NCBI GenBank assembly: GCA_027575765.1
Contig: JANBPT010000276.1
Span: 1 to 48,636 of the forward strand
DNA: 48,636 nucleotides
DNA from: Tieghemiomyces parasiticus
Taxonomy: Eukaryota > Kickxellomycota > Dimargaritomycetes > Dimargaritales > Dimargaritaceae
Direction of reading: 5' to 3'
Shown here: positions 32,843-43,998 of the stretch, in pieces
Layout of the letters: each line of letters opens with the position of its first letter
Position numbering within the stretch: position 1 is the stretch's first letter
Position numbers and translations under genes: made by a program
Notes under the pieces: generated by a model
What the model was told of the DNA's origin: nothing
The model's input: the letters and a program-made list of their open reading frames with translations, nothing else
The model's database searches: none

Positions 32843-34005
32843 ATGTCCATTATACCACCAGAGGCTTACGCCACGGTCGAGGAGGGTATCCATCGCTCCT
32901 CTGACATCATATCCGCTGAACATTACCCGTTCCTCAGGAACCTGCGCCTGCGATACATCCTTTTCCTATCTCCCGAAGTGCCCTCCAAAGCCACCAAGAA
33001 ATTCGCCGAAGAAGAAGAGGTCAAGGTGGTAAGTGAGGTGATGGATACAGCACTACTGATTGGTCAGTACGCGCGAGGAAGTCAGAGAGGGGGTGGAAGA
33101 ACGGCGGTACTGACAGCTACGGCCGGTCTTTAAGATTTGGCGGAAGCGACCGCCGACACTGTCCCACTAGGTCCTCCCTCTACCAACCATCTTTACTTAC
33201 CGTAGTCCTCGCGACGTCATGTCGTACGCCCAACACTTTACCACGCCTTTTAATACAGGTTCACCTAGGGCTGAAAACCTGGCAGCCCAGCCTCGGATGG
33301 AAGCCCGTCAGCGAGGAATTGATCAAAGAAGGGCTGGAGCTTATCCTCGACCGGTCTTACCACCCGATTCTCGTCATGTGCACGTAAGTTGGATATTGGC
33401 CCGTGGCCTCAGATGTCTGGGCGGGGGCATTTTAGTACGGGTCCGCCTGCAGTCGGCCGTAGGAATGCTGCGCCCAAGGAAAAAACCTGATCACCCGTTA
33501 AATAGGGAGGGGGTCATAAGGAACACACGTCTATATCGCTAATCCGTACTTTTCTCCGTCCGCCAAACCGATCCACCAATCTACCTACGCTCTACCGGCA
33601 GCACGGGCCTCCACGAGTCAGGTGCCTTCATTGGCTGTCTCCGCAAGTTGCAACACTGGAATTTCAACTCCATCATCTTCGAGGTAGGCTACTTGATACA
33701 CCGCTACCAGACACGTCGATCCCACGACAGCGTCGTTGGTCACAGACGCTTTGCTATCCACTCACGCACGTCATATACTTTTCTCATTGTATTATTCCCG
33801 TTCCCCCCCCCTGGCGTGGCAGTATCGGAGCTTCGCCAACAAGCAGTCGCGGTACTACATTGAACAATTCATTGAGCTTTTCGATACTGATTTAGTCAAC
33901 GTACCAAACGAGCCGCCACCTTTCTTTGTTGACCAGCAGCTTATGTGGGAGGAGGAGGACCGAAAGTTTCAGCGGGTCAAGTGGGGACCGGTGTCCGAGG
34001 TCTAG
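32843..34005 (+). CDS. OCA/SIW14-type dual-specificity phosphatase family, likely catalytically dead
   Basis: Four exons: 32843-33028, 33259-33383, 33602-33683 and 33823-34005. Donors are GTAAGT or GTAGGC, acceptors are CAG, phases agree, and the product has 191 residues. The protein follows the Pfam Y_phosphatase2 layout: a start like EGIHRS, then FLRNLRLRYILFLSPE, VHLGLKTWQPSLGW, ELIKEGLELILDRSYHPILVMC, GCLRKLQHWNFNSII, YRSFANKQSRYYIEQFIELFD. Active family members (Siw14, an inositol pyrophosphate phosphatase) have the P-loop HC-x5-R. Here the loop across the exon 2/3 junction reads MCTTGLHESG. The Cys is kept, the His before it is Met, and the arginine is Glu. Catalysis is therefore unlikely; a scaffold role in an OCA complex is inference. 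The glycine and the flanking fold are conserved, so this is not simple decay. Confidence 0.88.
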
Positions 34006-34503
34006 AAGCTACCCCTTTGTCGGGACATGGTGCCGTGATGCAGATATATTGGTGTACCATTACAAGCTGGTCCATTGTTTCTCATGCTTCGCCCCTTAAA
34101 TGTCGGAGCTTTGCTAAATTTTGTCTGTAATAAACATGTGCCGGTGGACCCTAGCACGCTGGAGACGTCACCAAGCCGCACTGATGGGGTTATTACGCAT
34201 GGATTATTCCTCCGACCTCAGCGGGTTAGGCCTGGGAAATTTTGATTGGTCTCCCGCGGTCGCTTATGGCGTCAATAGAGGAGAGAGCTTGGGACCATGG
34301 CTCTATCTATCGTTGACAGTAAAGCAACCGTAGCTACCCGTGGTCAGGGGTAAACGTCCATAAGCGCTGACACGTGGGTCTAGCCTAAGGCTTAACCCTC
34401 TCCTTTTACCCAACCCTACCCTCTCCATGCTCCAGTCTTCAGTCATTCCATCACTCCCCCCTCTCCCGAGCCCCAAAGGCGGTCTGCGTGGCTGCCAACT
34501 CGT

Positions 34504-36252
34504 ATGTTCCACATTCCTGCATCTTGGACATTAGCACCGACCACTGCCATTCCCATCTTCCCAGTTAAGCCATCCTCTCCCATGAGCCCCAGTACCGACC
34601 ACGGCCGACACGGCCTGCTCCTCCTACGACTGCCAGACCTACGCCGTATCGACCTAGGAGTCCTACATGGCGTACTTGACGTTGCCATCGCCCACACAGC
34701 GGCCTCGTTGCACATTGTAGTCCAGGCCCCGGGGCTCACCCGCCAGGCGCGGGTAGACGACCCGGACGCAATTGGTTGGACTCAGCTGCAGGAGTTTCTC
34801 GCTATCCTGTACGGTACTGCCACCCGCACGGCGGCACGCCAGAACAAGTTTCTCTTTGAAACCGATGTACTACTACAGATTCCCGACCTGGTGGCCGACG
34901 AGGGTTCATGGCTGCGGGACCTGGACCAAGTATTCGTGGCAGCGAAAGGTATGTAGAGGCTACGCAGCATTTTAACCCGCGCCGGCGGTTTTCGAGTGAA
35001 TCAAAGCCGGCCTGCCCTACATCCTACATCTAACTCACCCTTTCCCTTGGGGTTTTTTCAATTCTCTCCCTTTCTTTGTCTACAGATCGAGCCCACTGGA
35101 AGCCATTTCTGGACACCGTCCTTGGGGCGTATAACCTAAGCATCGCCTCCGCCTCAGTACCATCATTCACGGACCTCCCGTGTCCGGCCGACCCGACCGG
35201 GTCCGCTGGATCCTCCCAGGCATGTACCCTAGACATCCGGTCTGACGCCCGTCTTTACGATGTCACTGTTATCGGCGGTACCTTTGATCACCTCCACAGT
35301 GGCCACAAATTACTGCTCACCATGACAGTCTGGGCCACTCGCTCTGTCCTCCACTGTGGTCTCAGCGGTAAGTACATAATGCATTCATTTCGCCTAGTCC
35401 CAGCGCCGTGCAACATGTCGGCTGTTGTTGTTTGTGGCTCGTAATATTGTGCCCAAAGCACCATAACCCTTCTGCACGGAGTCTGTTGAGCAAGGCTTGG
35501 GTCTAATACGCCGCACTTACGAACTACCGCTTTACCACTCTCAGATGAACCCCTGCTCAAGAACAAAAAATTTAGGGATCAGCTCGAACCTTACCAGCGC
35601 CGCTGCAAGCGCGTGGACGGTTTCCTCCGTAAGATCAATCCCAGACTAGACTACCGAGTACGTTACCCATCGGCACTTTATCTGAATAGCGGAACGGCCT
35701 CTGAGCCTTTGGGTACTTCCTGGTGGTGATCACTCCGTCCCAACCATTTAGCCCTATTCTTTGCAGATTAAGGAAACCTGGTTGATTTTTATCCATCTCT
35801 ATCTACTCCTCTCACCCTCGTCCCTCTGCTCCCTTATCTTTTATAATCCCTCTCCCAACAGATTGTTCCCCTTCTCGACCCGTTCGGCCCCTCGGTACAG
35901 GAACCCGACATGCAGGCCATCGTCTGCTCGGGAGAGACCCTGGCTGGCGCGGAGGCAGGTAAGTTTGGCCTTAAACTCCATCACCCATCCAAAGTGTCTC
36001 ATAAATCACCATTTGGTACAGGGTTTTAAGCAGCTGCTCTACTTGCCTGGCTAATGTATTACGCACGTCTACGCTTGTTTGTGCGCCACAGTCAACCAGG
36101 AACGGCGGAAACGAAACTACCCGGAGCTGGCTCTGCTGGTAGTTAATGTCATTTCACACGAGTCCGCCTCAGGGCCGGGTACCGATTTCAGTCTCAAGTT
36201 GAGCTCCACGGCTATTCGGGAGTATTACCATAACCACGCGCTACCTGCTTAG
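34504..36252 (+). CDS. CAB4: Phosphopantetheine adenylyltransferase (eukaryotic PPAT, Cab4-like)
   Basis: Fourth step of CoA synthesis: 4'-phosphopantetheine plus ATP gives dephospho-CoA. Five exons: 34504-34948, 35086-35367, 35545-35657, 35862-35958 and 36092-36252. Donors are GTATGT, GTAAGT, GTACGT and GTAAGT, acceptors are CAG, phases agree, and the product has 365 residues. A second in-frame ATG at 34582 would give 339 residues and may be the true start. The nucleotidyltransferase motif VTVIGGTFDHLHSGHK is at about 208-223 (T/HxGH). It is followed by EPLLKNKKFRDQLEPYQRR, VPLLDPFGPSVQEPD, IVCSGETLAGAEAVNQERR and the C-terminal LSSTAIREYY loop, all typical of the COASY PPAT domain. There is no dephospho-CoA kinase domain, as in fungal Cab4. 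Intron 3 holds a second usable-looking acceptor (TTTGCAG ending near 35766) that would shift the frame. Confidence 0.95.
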
Positions 36253-36577
36253 GCCTGGTCCAGTCGTACCGGCCCCCGTAGACTGCCACATCCACAGCCG
36301 TAATACGCCTCGGACCCGTTTCACGGCAGGCTCACATCATATCGAGAGTAGTGCAACATTGGTTATTTATTCCGGTGCCGTATTACGGATAATGACGCGC
36401 CCACTTTCGATCATGGTATTATAAATGCCATCATGATCAGGTTGGTGGGGGGACACTGGGCGCATCAAATGTACTTGAAAGTTTCAATAAGCCAAAATTC
36501 ACCACGAGTATACCAAGTAACGGATAAATTACCTACAAGACGGTACTGAAGATGTGGATTGTGTGGTGGTTTGCTCA

Positions 36578-37059
36578 GTGCTGTCCAGGAAAGTCGCCTT
36601 TGGGGAAGGTCAGTCCGGCTTTGGGTCAAAATAATACTTCAGGTGGCTCTCCTCCCTGCCAGAAGAGGTTGGCGATGGCTTTACTTGAAATAGGCTGGAT
36701 AACGGCTGTGGCGGTGGAAAGGCCTGCATCCTCCACCTCCCGTATGTGGAGAGATTCTATGACCTTACCAGCCAGTTCTCTAGCCAAAGGATGCCTGCGA
36801 TCACCCGGCGTTCGGAATATCGCATGGTGTGGAACGAGGATCCAGTGTACTTCTCATATTATAGCTTGCTGGGGACGGCTAGGCTCTGCTGATCCAGAGC
36901 CAAGGTAGAGTGGTTGGAAGCTTCTTCGCCCTGAAATAAGAAAGTGTTGTTGATGGCACGGAGAATGTCCGCTTCGTTTCCCAAATAACCGTCGCCTACG
37001 AAAGACTGTCTAGGAGGCAAGCCGGCGTGCTCAGCCCTGTGAGTGGCCCATCCGCATGT
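36578..37059 (-). pseudogene. Possible decayed coding block, family unknown
   Basis: On the minus strand two abutting stretches translate into ordinary-looking protein but lack a start codon. Block A, 36862-37059, is 66 codons (contains HRAEHAGLPPRQSFVGDGYL and EADILRAINNTF). Block B, 36629-36853, is 75 codons in another frame (contains HPLARELAGKVIESLHIREV and TATAVIQPISSKAIANLFW). Block B is bounded on both sides by in-frame TGA, and the frame continues after the downstream TGA for another 16 codons to a third TGA at 36575-36577. TGA at positions where Trp would fit suggests TGG-to-TGA decay, though read-through or chance are alternatives. Possible splice signals (GTAGGC near 36998, TTATTTCAG near 36931) could link parts as exons. 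I recognise no family. Confidence 0.25.
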
Positions 37060-40000
37060 TTACAAGACCAGGAGGAAAACGGGATAAGAAAGCTGGATTT
37101 CGAGGGCGAAGGAGGGGAGGGGGATGCAGTAGGCGGAAGTGCTGTAGCGACACGGCTACAACGTAATGCGCGATGTGATTTTTAAGGAGGAGATAGTGAA
37201 AATGGCCGAGTGGGCTAAATGTAGTGCCGACGCACGGTGTTCCGACGTCGGGTAGCAGCAGACGCTGATAAAACCATCATAGCAACCTTATGAATCGCGG
37301 TATTAATCAAAACCGTCTTTATCAAAAGCGTCCGAAAATTCTTTGTTGAGTACCCTGAGCCATATATATTACGGCAAAGAACCCATCAAATAAAAGACAA
37401 TCAGAGAGGAAAAGAAAAGTTCTTGTACCCTTTACACCAAAAAAACACCGTTTTCGCAATTCCAACGATGACCGAGCATACCACCGCATTTCCCCTTGCC
37501 ACGACCCGCAAGAGCGAGCTCCGTTCTACATCTCGACCGTCTGCACAGGAAAGTGTCGTCGCCGGAGACGCCAAAGAGCCTGGTGCGGAATCGTCGGACG
37601 GAGCCGACACAACATGAAAGTATATATATCCAAATTCGTGAGCGGGAAGGGGAGGAGGAGCAGTAGCGGAAGCTCCCGATCATTAAATAGAACTGCCGAC
37701 GATACGGGCCGCCACCATCGTGCAACGCTAGGGGGGAATAAGGTGGGTAACGAACACAAGATAGGGAAGCAGGGCAGGATGTTGAAAATCACGCACCCAC
37801 ACACGAAAGAAGCAGGGGGCAGTGAATGTGGTGCGGGTTATAAAAGTTGGATGCAGTGGTCAGAAGTTACGGTGGGACCCCGATGGGTTATATGGGGGGG
37901 GGGGTAAGGCCAGCAAAGTGCGACAATATAATAAGAAATGGTGTTGTTACTGTCATTAGCCAAAGAACCAGGAGACGGTAATTAAATATGTGGCGTGCAG
38001 CCGAGGAAATAATAGTTGGAAATGGAGGCAGTCGCGGGCAGCGAATTGGTCCGTAGCTTGGCTGGGAATTAGTCCCCGTGATGAAAAGACGAAAGCCCCC
38101 TTGACAGCAAGGTGTGGATGCACAGTTGAGCGGAGATTAATCGCTAACTAGCGGCGTCGGAGGAACAACCTTAAGGGCACGAAAAGAAAACTATCGACTG
38201 GTGATATCGCGGGGACAAGATTTAGCGAAGACAAACAAGGTATCGCTCACAATGCTGTAAACCAGAAAGCAAGGCTGAAGTAATTTAGCAACTACCGGTA
38301 AAAGCTGGCTTAGAAGAAGTTGATAACAGTGTGACGGGGTGTGCTGCCTAAGGGGGTGGAGCAACTAACGGAAAGACCGAGGGAGGGCCGACAGGCGAGC
38401 AGGCCAAGTTTCAATAAAAGTAACAGGGGTTCATTCCACACCTAACGATTCTACAGCTATGGCCGATGCGTGGTCTTTGTATAGGCGCGATTTGGGTGAT
38501 GATGCGAAACCAGTTGGGTGTAGTTGAGGTGCTCGGCTCTGGGTCCTTCTTTACGAAGAAAAAGGTATGGAATCGAGGCAAGTTCACCTCTGAAGTCGCA
38601 AAGTCGCCGCCATATTATTTTACAAAAGGGGGCGCACCATCTGTGCTGGAAGTTTTCGGTGCCTCTATCAGGAAGACGAATCCTGGAGGGAAGCGACGTC
38701 CTTAAGTCTGGCTAGGTTTTCCTGTGGGCGCGTCGGCTATATTACCCCTATACTTACTAATAATGAGGGTTGGGGATGAGCAAGATCTCAAACCAGGTGT
38801 TTCATTGCACCTCGCCTTTGACTTACCGCGCTTTGCCATTATTCGCATCAACGAATAGTCAGGGCCGACACCGGAAGTGTTGATCTGTAGTAGTAAAGGA
38901 TAATAAATGCGGAGTTGTCACTTTGTAAATGGGCAATATAATCCAGGGACAGCGCCCCTCTGCTACAGGCCATAATGGTAGTTTGTCAATAGTATTCGCA
39001 ATCAAGGTTATACAAATAGCAATCGGCGCAGCCTGGAGCATATGTGACCCGCAGCTAGATATGCACGATCGTTGATATCATGTTAATGATCTTGTGTTCC
39101 GTAATAGCCTTTACCCTGTCAGCAAGGACGTGAAGTAGGGCAGAGTTGACCAACGAAGTATACTCTGGCAGAGACCTTACAATCCCTGTCACAGATTAAA
39201 CAGCTGGATGAGAAAAAGGTTATTACGCGAAGTGGCGAGCGTAAACAACAAACGAGACGAAAAATTGAACTATAAATGAATTCTGAGTTTGAGCTGACTT
39301 ATTACCTTATGGATAGGCGGCCGAAGGTGTTTACAGACTAGGCGATAGCCAACATTGTAAGCAGACCGGTTGGTGTTTGAAATAACAAGGGTCGGGGTCG
39401 TCGGCGCGAGGCGGGACCAGGCGCCTGCCAATGAAGGCAACGCCTGGAATCAGGAAGGTCAGGAAAAGTTACACTATAGAAACGATGATGATATGAGTGG
39501 ACGATATAGTAGGAGTAGGGGCAGGAATAACCGTCGATACACCCCGATACGTATGGGTAGGATCGGCAGTTTTTGTACGCGGCAAACGCCATGGGCGGAA
39601 CGTTGGAAGGACCCGTAAGATGGATGGGCCTTTGCCTCTGTCTCCGCAGTTAAAATGTGAATGACATCTAGCGGTCAGTCGACATTCCACTGTAGGGCCA
39701 CTGAGGGGTCTCCGCTCATAATTAAGAAGGATCCTGAATTTGGTGACACTGCCCTATTCTCTCACCTTTTCTACCTCTCCTCACATCTTCCATCCTTGCA
39801 ACTGTTCACCCTTGTTAATTATTAGATCCAATCTGTCAACCAGCATGGCCTGGAGCCCACCATTCCTTCCTTTCTTCCCCTGGGCTACATACAACCGCCC
39901 TTACAGTACTGCTTATTCGGTGGCGCATACAAGCCATTGACCAAATCCGTGGTAAAAGTTGACAATCAAAAGACTAAAGCAGGCTGATAAGTCCAAGGCC

Positions 40001-41682
40001 ATCTTTGTTTTCCATAACGCTGCTCATTTTTTCGTGCTCCCATTTACCGAAGTAAGCGATGAGGTATATTAGTATTTTCAAGTCAGGGACACAGTGTGAA
40101 GGGGAGAAAAAAGGGTAAACCTATTTTGAGTCGTCGCGCAAGAGCCGTGTGACCAGTGTCATCTGGAAACTCGGTGCCGCCGTCGCTTGTAATACCTATA
40201 GGTCAATCGAGCTCGATGGTCTGATACAACCACTGACCCCTCATACCCACTTTCTGCCCCTTCTTCGCTCCCCTGTACTCGGAATTATTAAAGCTACACG
40301 ATAGCGATCGGTAAGGGATACCTTGCGCGTGTTGCGCTCCCTAGTTGGGGGGAAAGCGTCGCTTCCAGAACAATATCTATCTGAGGTGGGGATTGGTAGC
40401 TGTGCATATATTCCTGCACCAAGTAGTTGATTTTTAGAAAAAACTACTTTTATCCGGGGGGACGAGGTAGCGTACCGGTTCATTTATACGCAACATCGTG
40501 CCAAATTATCCTCACCCCGGCCCTCCTTGGGATGACCTAATAATAGTTTCGGCGCTAATGTCCAGGACAAGTCAACTAGGGTCGGTTGCGCAGCAGTAAG
40601 GACATGATACGGTATAGGTCAATTAGGTACACACAACTGACAAGATAAAATCTAGGCCTAGCGTCTATTGGCCTTCAGCTGCTATACTCAACCGTACAAG
40701 AATAATCCAGTAGTGCCGAAGCCACAGTGTGTTTCAGTTACAACGTAACCACCGAATAAGGGTCGTTGCGTCGAGCATAGGCCGGTGGCCTCAGGGGCCC
40801 TGTCCGTTTATTAGGCGTCTTAAGTCAACGGTAAGTCCGCAGCTATCGCTCTTGATGAATAGGCTACCCTGTTATTAAGCTCTCTGGGGAGGATAAAGCT
40901 GCCCGATGTCTACGCGCTGAACTACATCAGAATATTAAAAACTGTAGTATACTACAATAGCGCCAAGAATATAATTATTATACCCAATACTTAGTAGTGG
41001 TCTATGGTAAATCTCGGTTTCCTTATGCGAGGATATTGAAGGGTAGGGGCTTCTAGAGCTGAATGATACAAGGTATGATGCCGGGAACAAAAATACCCCC
41101 TCTGCCTTTGATAATACTTTTTATGTCGGTGTTCTGTTGCTATTAGTCCCTCAGAGGCGACTCAGGCATATTCGGTGTAACGTGCTCCTTGCCTTTGAGC
41201 GACCGGCAGCGCCGAATATATCCATCACCTCCTAGTCAAAAGTATGTCACAATATGCTTGGCGGTACTCTACTAAACCGGGGCTAACCTCTGGCCCTCTA
41301 GAACCACAACAAGCTGATGACGAGCCCCCGCCCCTTCCCCACCGCTATCCGTCCCACCTCAACCAGAGCACAACCACTGTGGGCGAGCAGATTGGGCGCG
41401 CCCGAGTTTGACGGGGCTAACCCAAGTGTGTGGAACTCCCCCTCCATATCACTACGTTTCTCTTAATGAATCTTCGTTTATGGAAGCCAGTACGGACTTC
41501 CATAGCGTACCGGGCTTGGTACTCCCATCCGACTGTTTCCTTTTCCTCCATATTCACGAGGTGTATTTCCTTATCCTCAGCTTAAAGGGGGCGGTCGGCT
41601 CGATCATTTAGTGCGCAGACCAGGAGGGATTTAATTCGGGGCCAGACTGTAGAGGGGACGGTGTCCCCTTGAGCCACGGCAG

Positions 41683-41688
41683 TATAAA
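41683..41688 (+). promoter_or_regulatory. TATA box of the 41914 secreted-protein gene
   Basis: TATAAA in GGCAGTATAAAACAAG, about 226 bp upstream of the ATG at 41914. Confidence 0.5.
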
Positions 41689-41913
41689 ACAAGTACGTCA
41701 TGGCTGTCATCACGGCACTTCCTTCCCCTTGTCGTCTCACATCCCTGTGAAATATATATTACAGGCTTGGCGTTGTCCGCTTGCATGCCAACCCCTTATC
41801 AGGACACCTGTGTACTCGCGTTTCGTCCAATTCTCTATGTACCTGATTACCTGATTAACCTCCCGCGTGCCTGACCCCTATTCAAAAAAGTCATATCGAC
41901 TGACGATAGAGCC

Positions 41914-43400
41914 ATGTTCGGATTACTCTGTTCTCTCTTATTACTGTACCTGGCGGCTGCGCCCGTGTGCACGTCCTCTATCTTCAATCACGCCGATGCG
42001 CTGCTCAGCGAAGCCGCCAGAGCTGCACAGGGTAATCATCTCACATCCACCCCCAACTTACAATACTTTCAGTTTGGGAGAAACGGCGCGGTCCTCAATG
42101 ACGGTACACATGTCCCGCCGTTGACTATGGATGCCCTGAAGGTGGCCTGTAAGAAGACGGTAAGTCAGTTTACCTTCGTCCAGGAACTATGCTGGTCGTC
42201 TTTCACATTATGACTCCCGTCCGGCCTAGTGCACTCGAGTCGGCCCCACGGTATCGATGGGGCTTAATTCATCCACTAATTACAGTATCTACCGTCCCCC
42301 GTCCCCCTGTAACCTTGACTATCCCGCCTCTGCCCTTCCTCCTTGAGCGGGCATTATAGACTATTGAAATGGACCACACTTGGGGTGTGCGCTTTACCCG
42401 GTCCACGTGGTTCCAGTGTATGTTCATCCACCTGTGCGATGGACCCGTCCAGAATGAGGAAGTGCAGAACGAATTTATCCGTACCTACCTAACGGCTCCC
42501 TACCTAAACTACCGTGGTCGCGCCGAACGCAACGAATCCGGGAAGAAGGACGACCACGCTTCCACCCATAGTCTGGTCAAACGACTCTCTCTGCTCATTC
42601 ACCAGGACTTAAAGGTGATGATGTTTCGTGACCATAAGCATGTGTCCTATGACTACTCGCAACTCCCCTACCTGACGCTGTCCGGTCGCTACCCGCTCCT
42701 CTACGCTATACGTAAACACCGTTATGCCCTCGTCAATGCAGTGTGGTCGGCGTGGAATCAGTTGGCCAGTTACACCGGTATGCACTTGTCGAAGTACCCC
42801 ACCATCCACTTTCCGAGCTTTGGACCACCCACCGGCGTGGTGACCTCTACAATTCTCCGAGATGTGAGCGAACGGATGCTTTTCGATATGGGCCTGTCCG
42901 ATATGAGGGAAACCCGTGGGCTCTCGCCTTCAACGCTGTTCCACGCTGTTGCCATCGCGAAACTCAACACTCTAAAGGCAGCCATCATTGCTGACAATGT
43001 AGCCGCCGTCCTGTCGATGCTGCAAATAGAGAAGACATTTCGGAACGAGCAGCCAATGGATTATATCCAGATAACCATCGCGTGGAGCGCCATGTACGGG
43101 GCAGATCAGGTTAAGGCCTACATGTCTGCCTTCCTAGTAAGCTTGGACTATGGCATGAACGACTTCTTGACAGTGTGGCACTGCGCCCAAGCATATAAAT
43201 TAACCCAGATTGACCAGTTCTTCCTGAAACACTGGCCCGCTAGCCACTGGGAAAACTACCATATTCCATTCCCAATTCCGTCGCCCGAAATCTGCCGTAA
43301 TACGCTAAGCGCAAGAATTCGCCCCGACCTGTCGCTTGATACCGCCTTCGTACTTTCCGTTCCCATCCTTGACAAGCCTAACGGTAGGCAGCCCATGTAG
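41914..43400 (+). CDS. Large secreted protein of unknown family
   Basis: Exons 41914-42159 and 42360-43400, with donor GTAAGT, acceptor TTATAG and a phase 0 junction; 428 residues. Residues 1 to about 20 (MFGLLCSLLLLYLAAAPVCT) are a strong signal peptide. The remainder is helical, Tyr/Leu/Trp/His-rich, without a domain I recognise. A possible glycosylation sequon occurs at RNES in exon 2. The layout matches the 25465-26751 gene: signal-peptide exon of about 80 codons, phase 0 intron at the same relative place, then a long exon. One stretch is similar in both: GRYPLLYAIRKHRYALVNAV here and GRYELFPYYALIQWGDTTEI there, each followed by a short W/YN-Q/R-L segment. They may be divergent paralogues. 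This one lacks the F-box-like motif. Confidence 0.72.
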
Positions 43401-43984
43401 GCCCAGTGACAGTTCAGCTACCGGTCCTATAACTAAGGGGTCCACACGACATTGTCACCTGTCCTTCTATCTTCCCCCTCCCCGCTATAATTTCTTAAGT
43501 TTCTATTGGCAGTCTCTGCCGGCTCGCCGTTTAAAAATACACAAATGACACTAAGTATATGGGGATAATTGACTGCAGGTAATATTTATATTTATGATTA
43601 CCAGCGTGGATCAACCACCGAGTTACGTCTACCCACATGCGGATGTAGACTGTGGCGTCCAGAAACCACTCATTGCCCAACCTCGCAATCACCTATTGTG
43701 ATCTAATACTTATGTACGCCGTGCCGACCGGCCGCCCGTGACAAATGGATTTCCGTGCGTCCGCCGGAGACGACAACCATAACACAGTTAGAGCAACCAA
43801 GGGCCTCGGCCCCCATGCATGATCCTTCTCCGTTTCGCCAACTTCTCTACGTATCAGTTGGTATTAATAGCGCTTGCTATATCTCATGCCCTCACTTGCT
43901 CTTGATATACTCTTACGCCATGATCTACACCTTTGCTCCATTTAATTTGCCTCCTACGATTACCCATCGCACAACTTGATAAAC

Positions 43985-43998
43985 TTGGTTCGAACCAA
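43985..43998. repeat. 14-bp perfect palindrome
   Basis: TTGGTTCGAACCAA, identical on both strands, in intergenic DNA. It contains a GGTTCGAACC core that resembles a Pol III B box, but no tRNA fold surrounds it. Confidence 0.7.

Larger units (their letters stand above)
36253..41913. other. 5.7-kb gene-poor stretch
   Basis: Lower in GC than the gene island to the left. Apart from the possible decayed coding block at 36578-37059, I find no gene. Open frames at 37401-37617, 38466-38705 and 39338-39618 overlap others or lack domains. Orphan TATAAAAG occurs at 37839-37846. The promoter of the 41914 gene is at the right end. Confidence 0.4.

Noticed and set aside
36552..36908. 118-codon frame on the plus strand
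   Set aside because: Trp/Cys-rich composition. The opposite strand gives a more natural translation and is reported instead.
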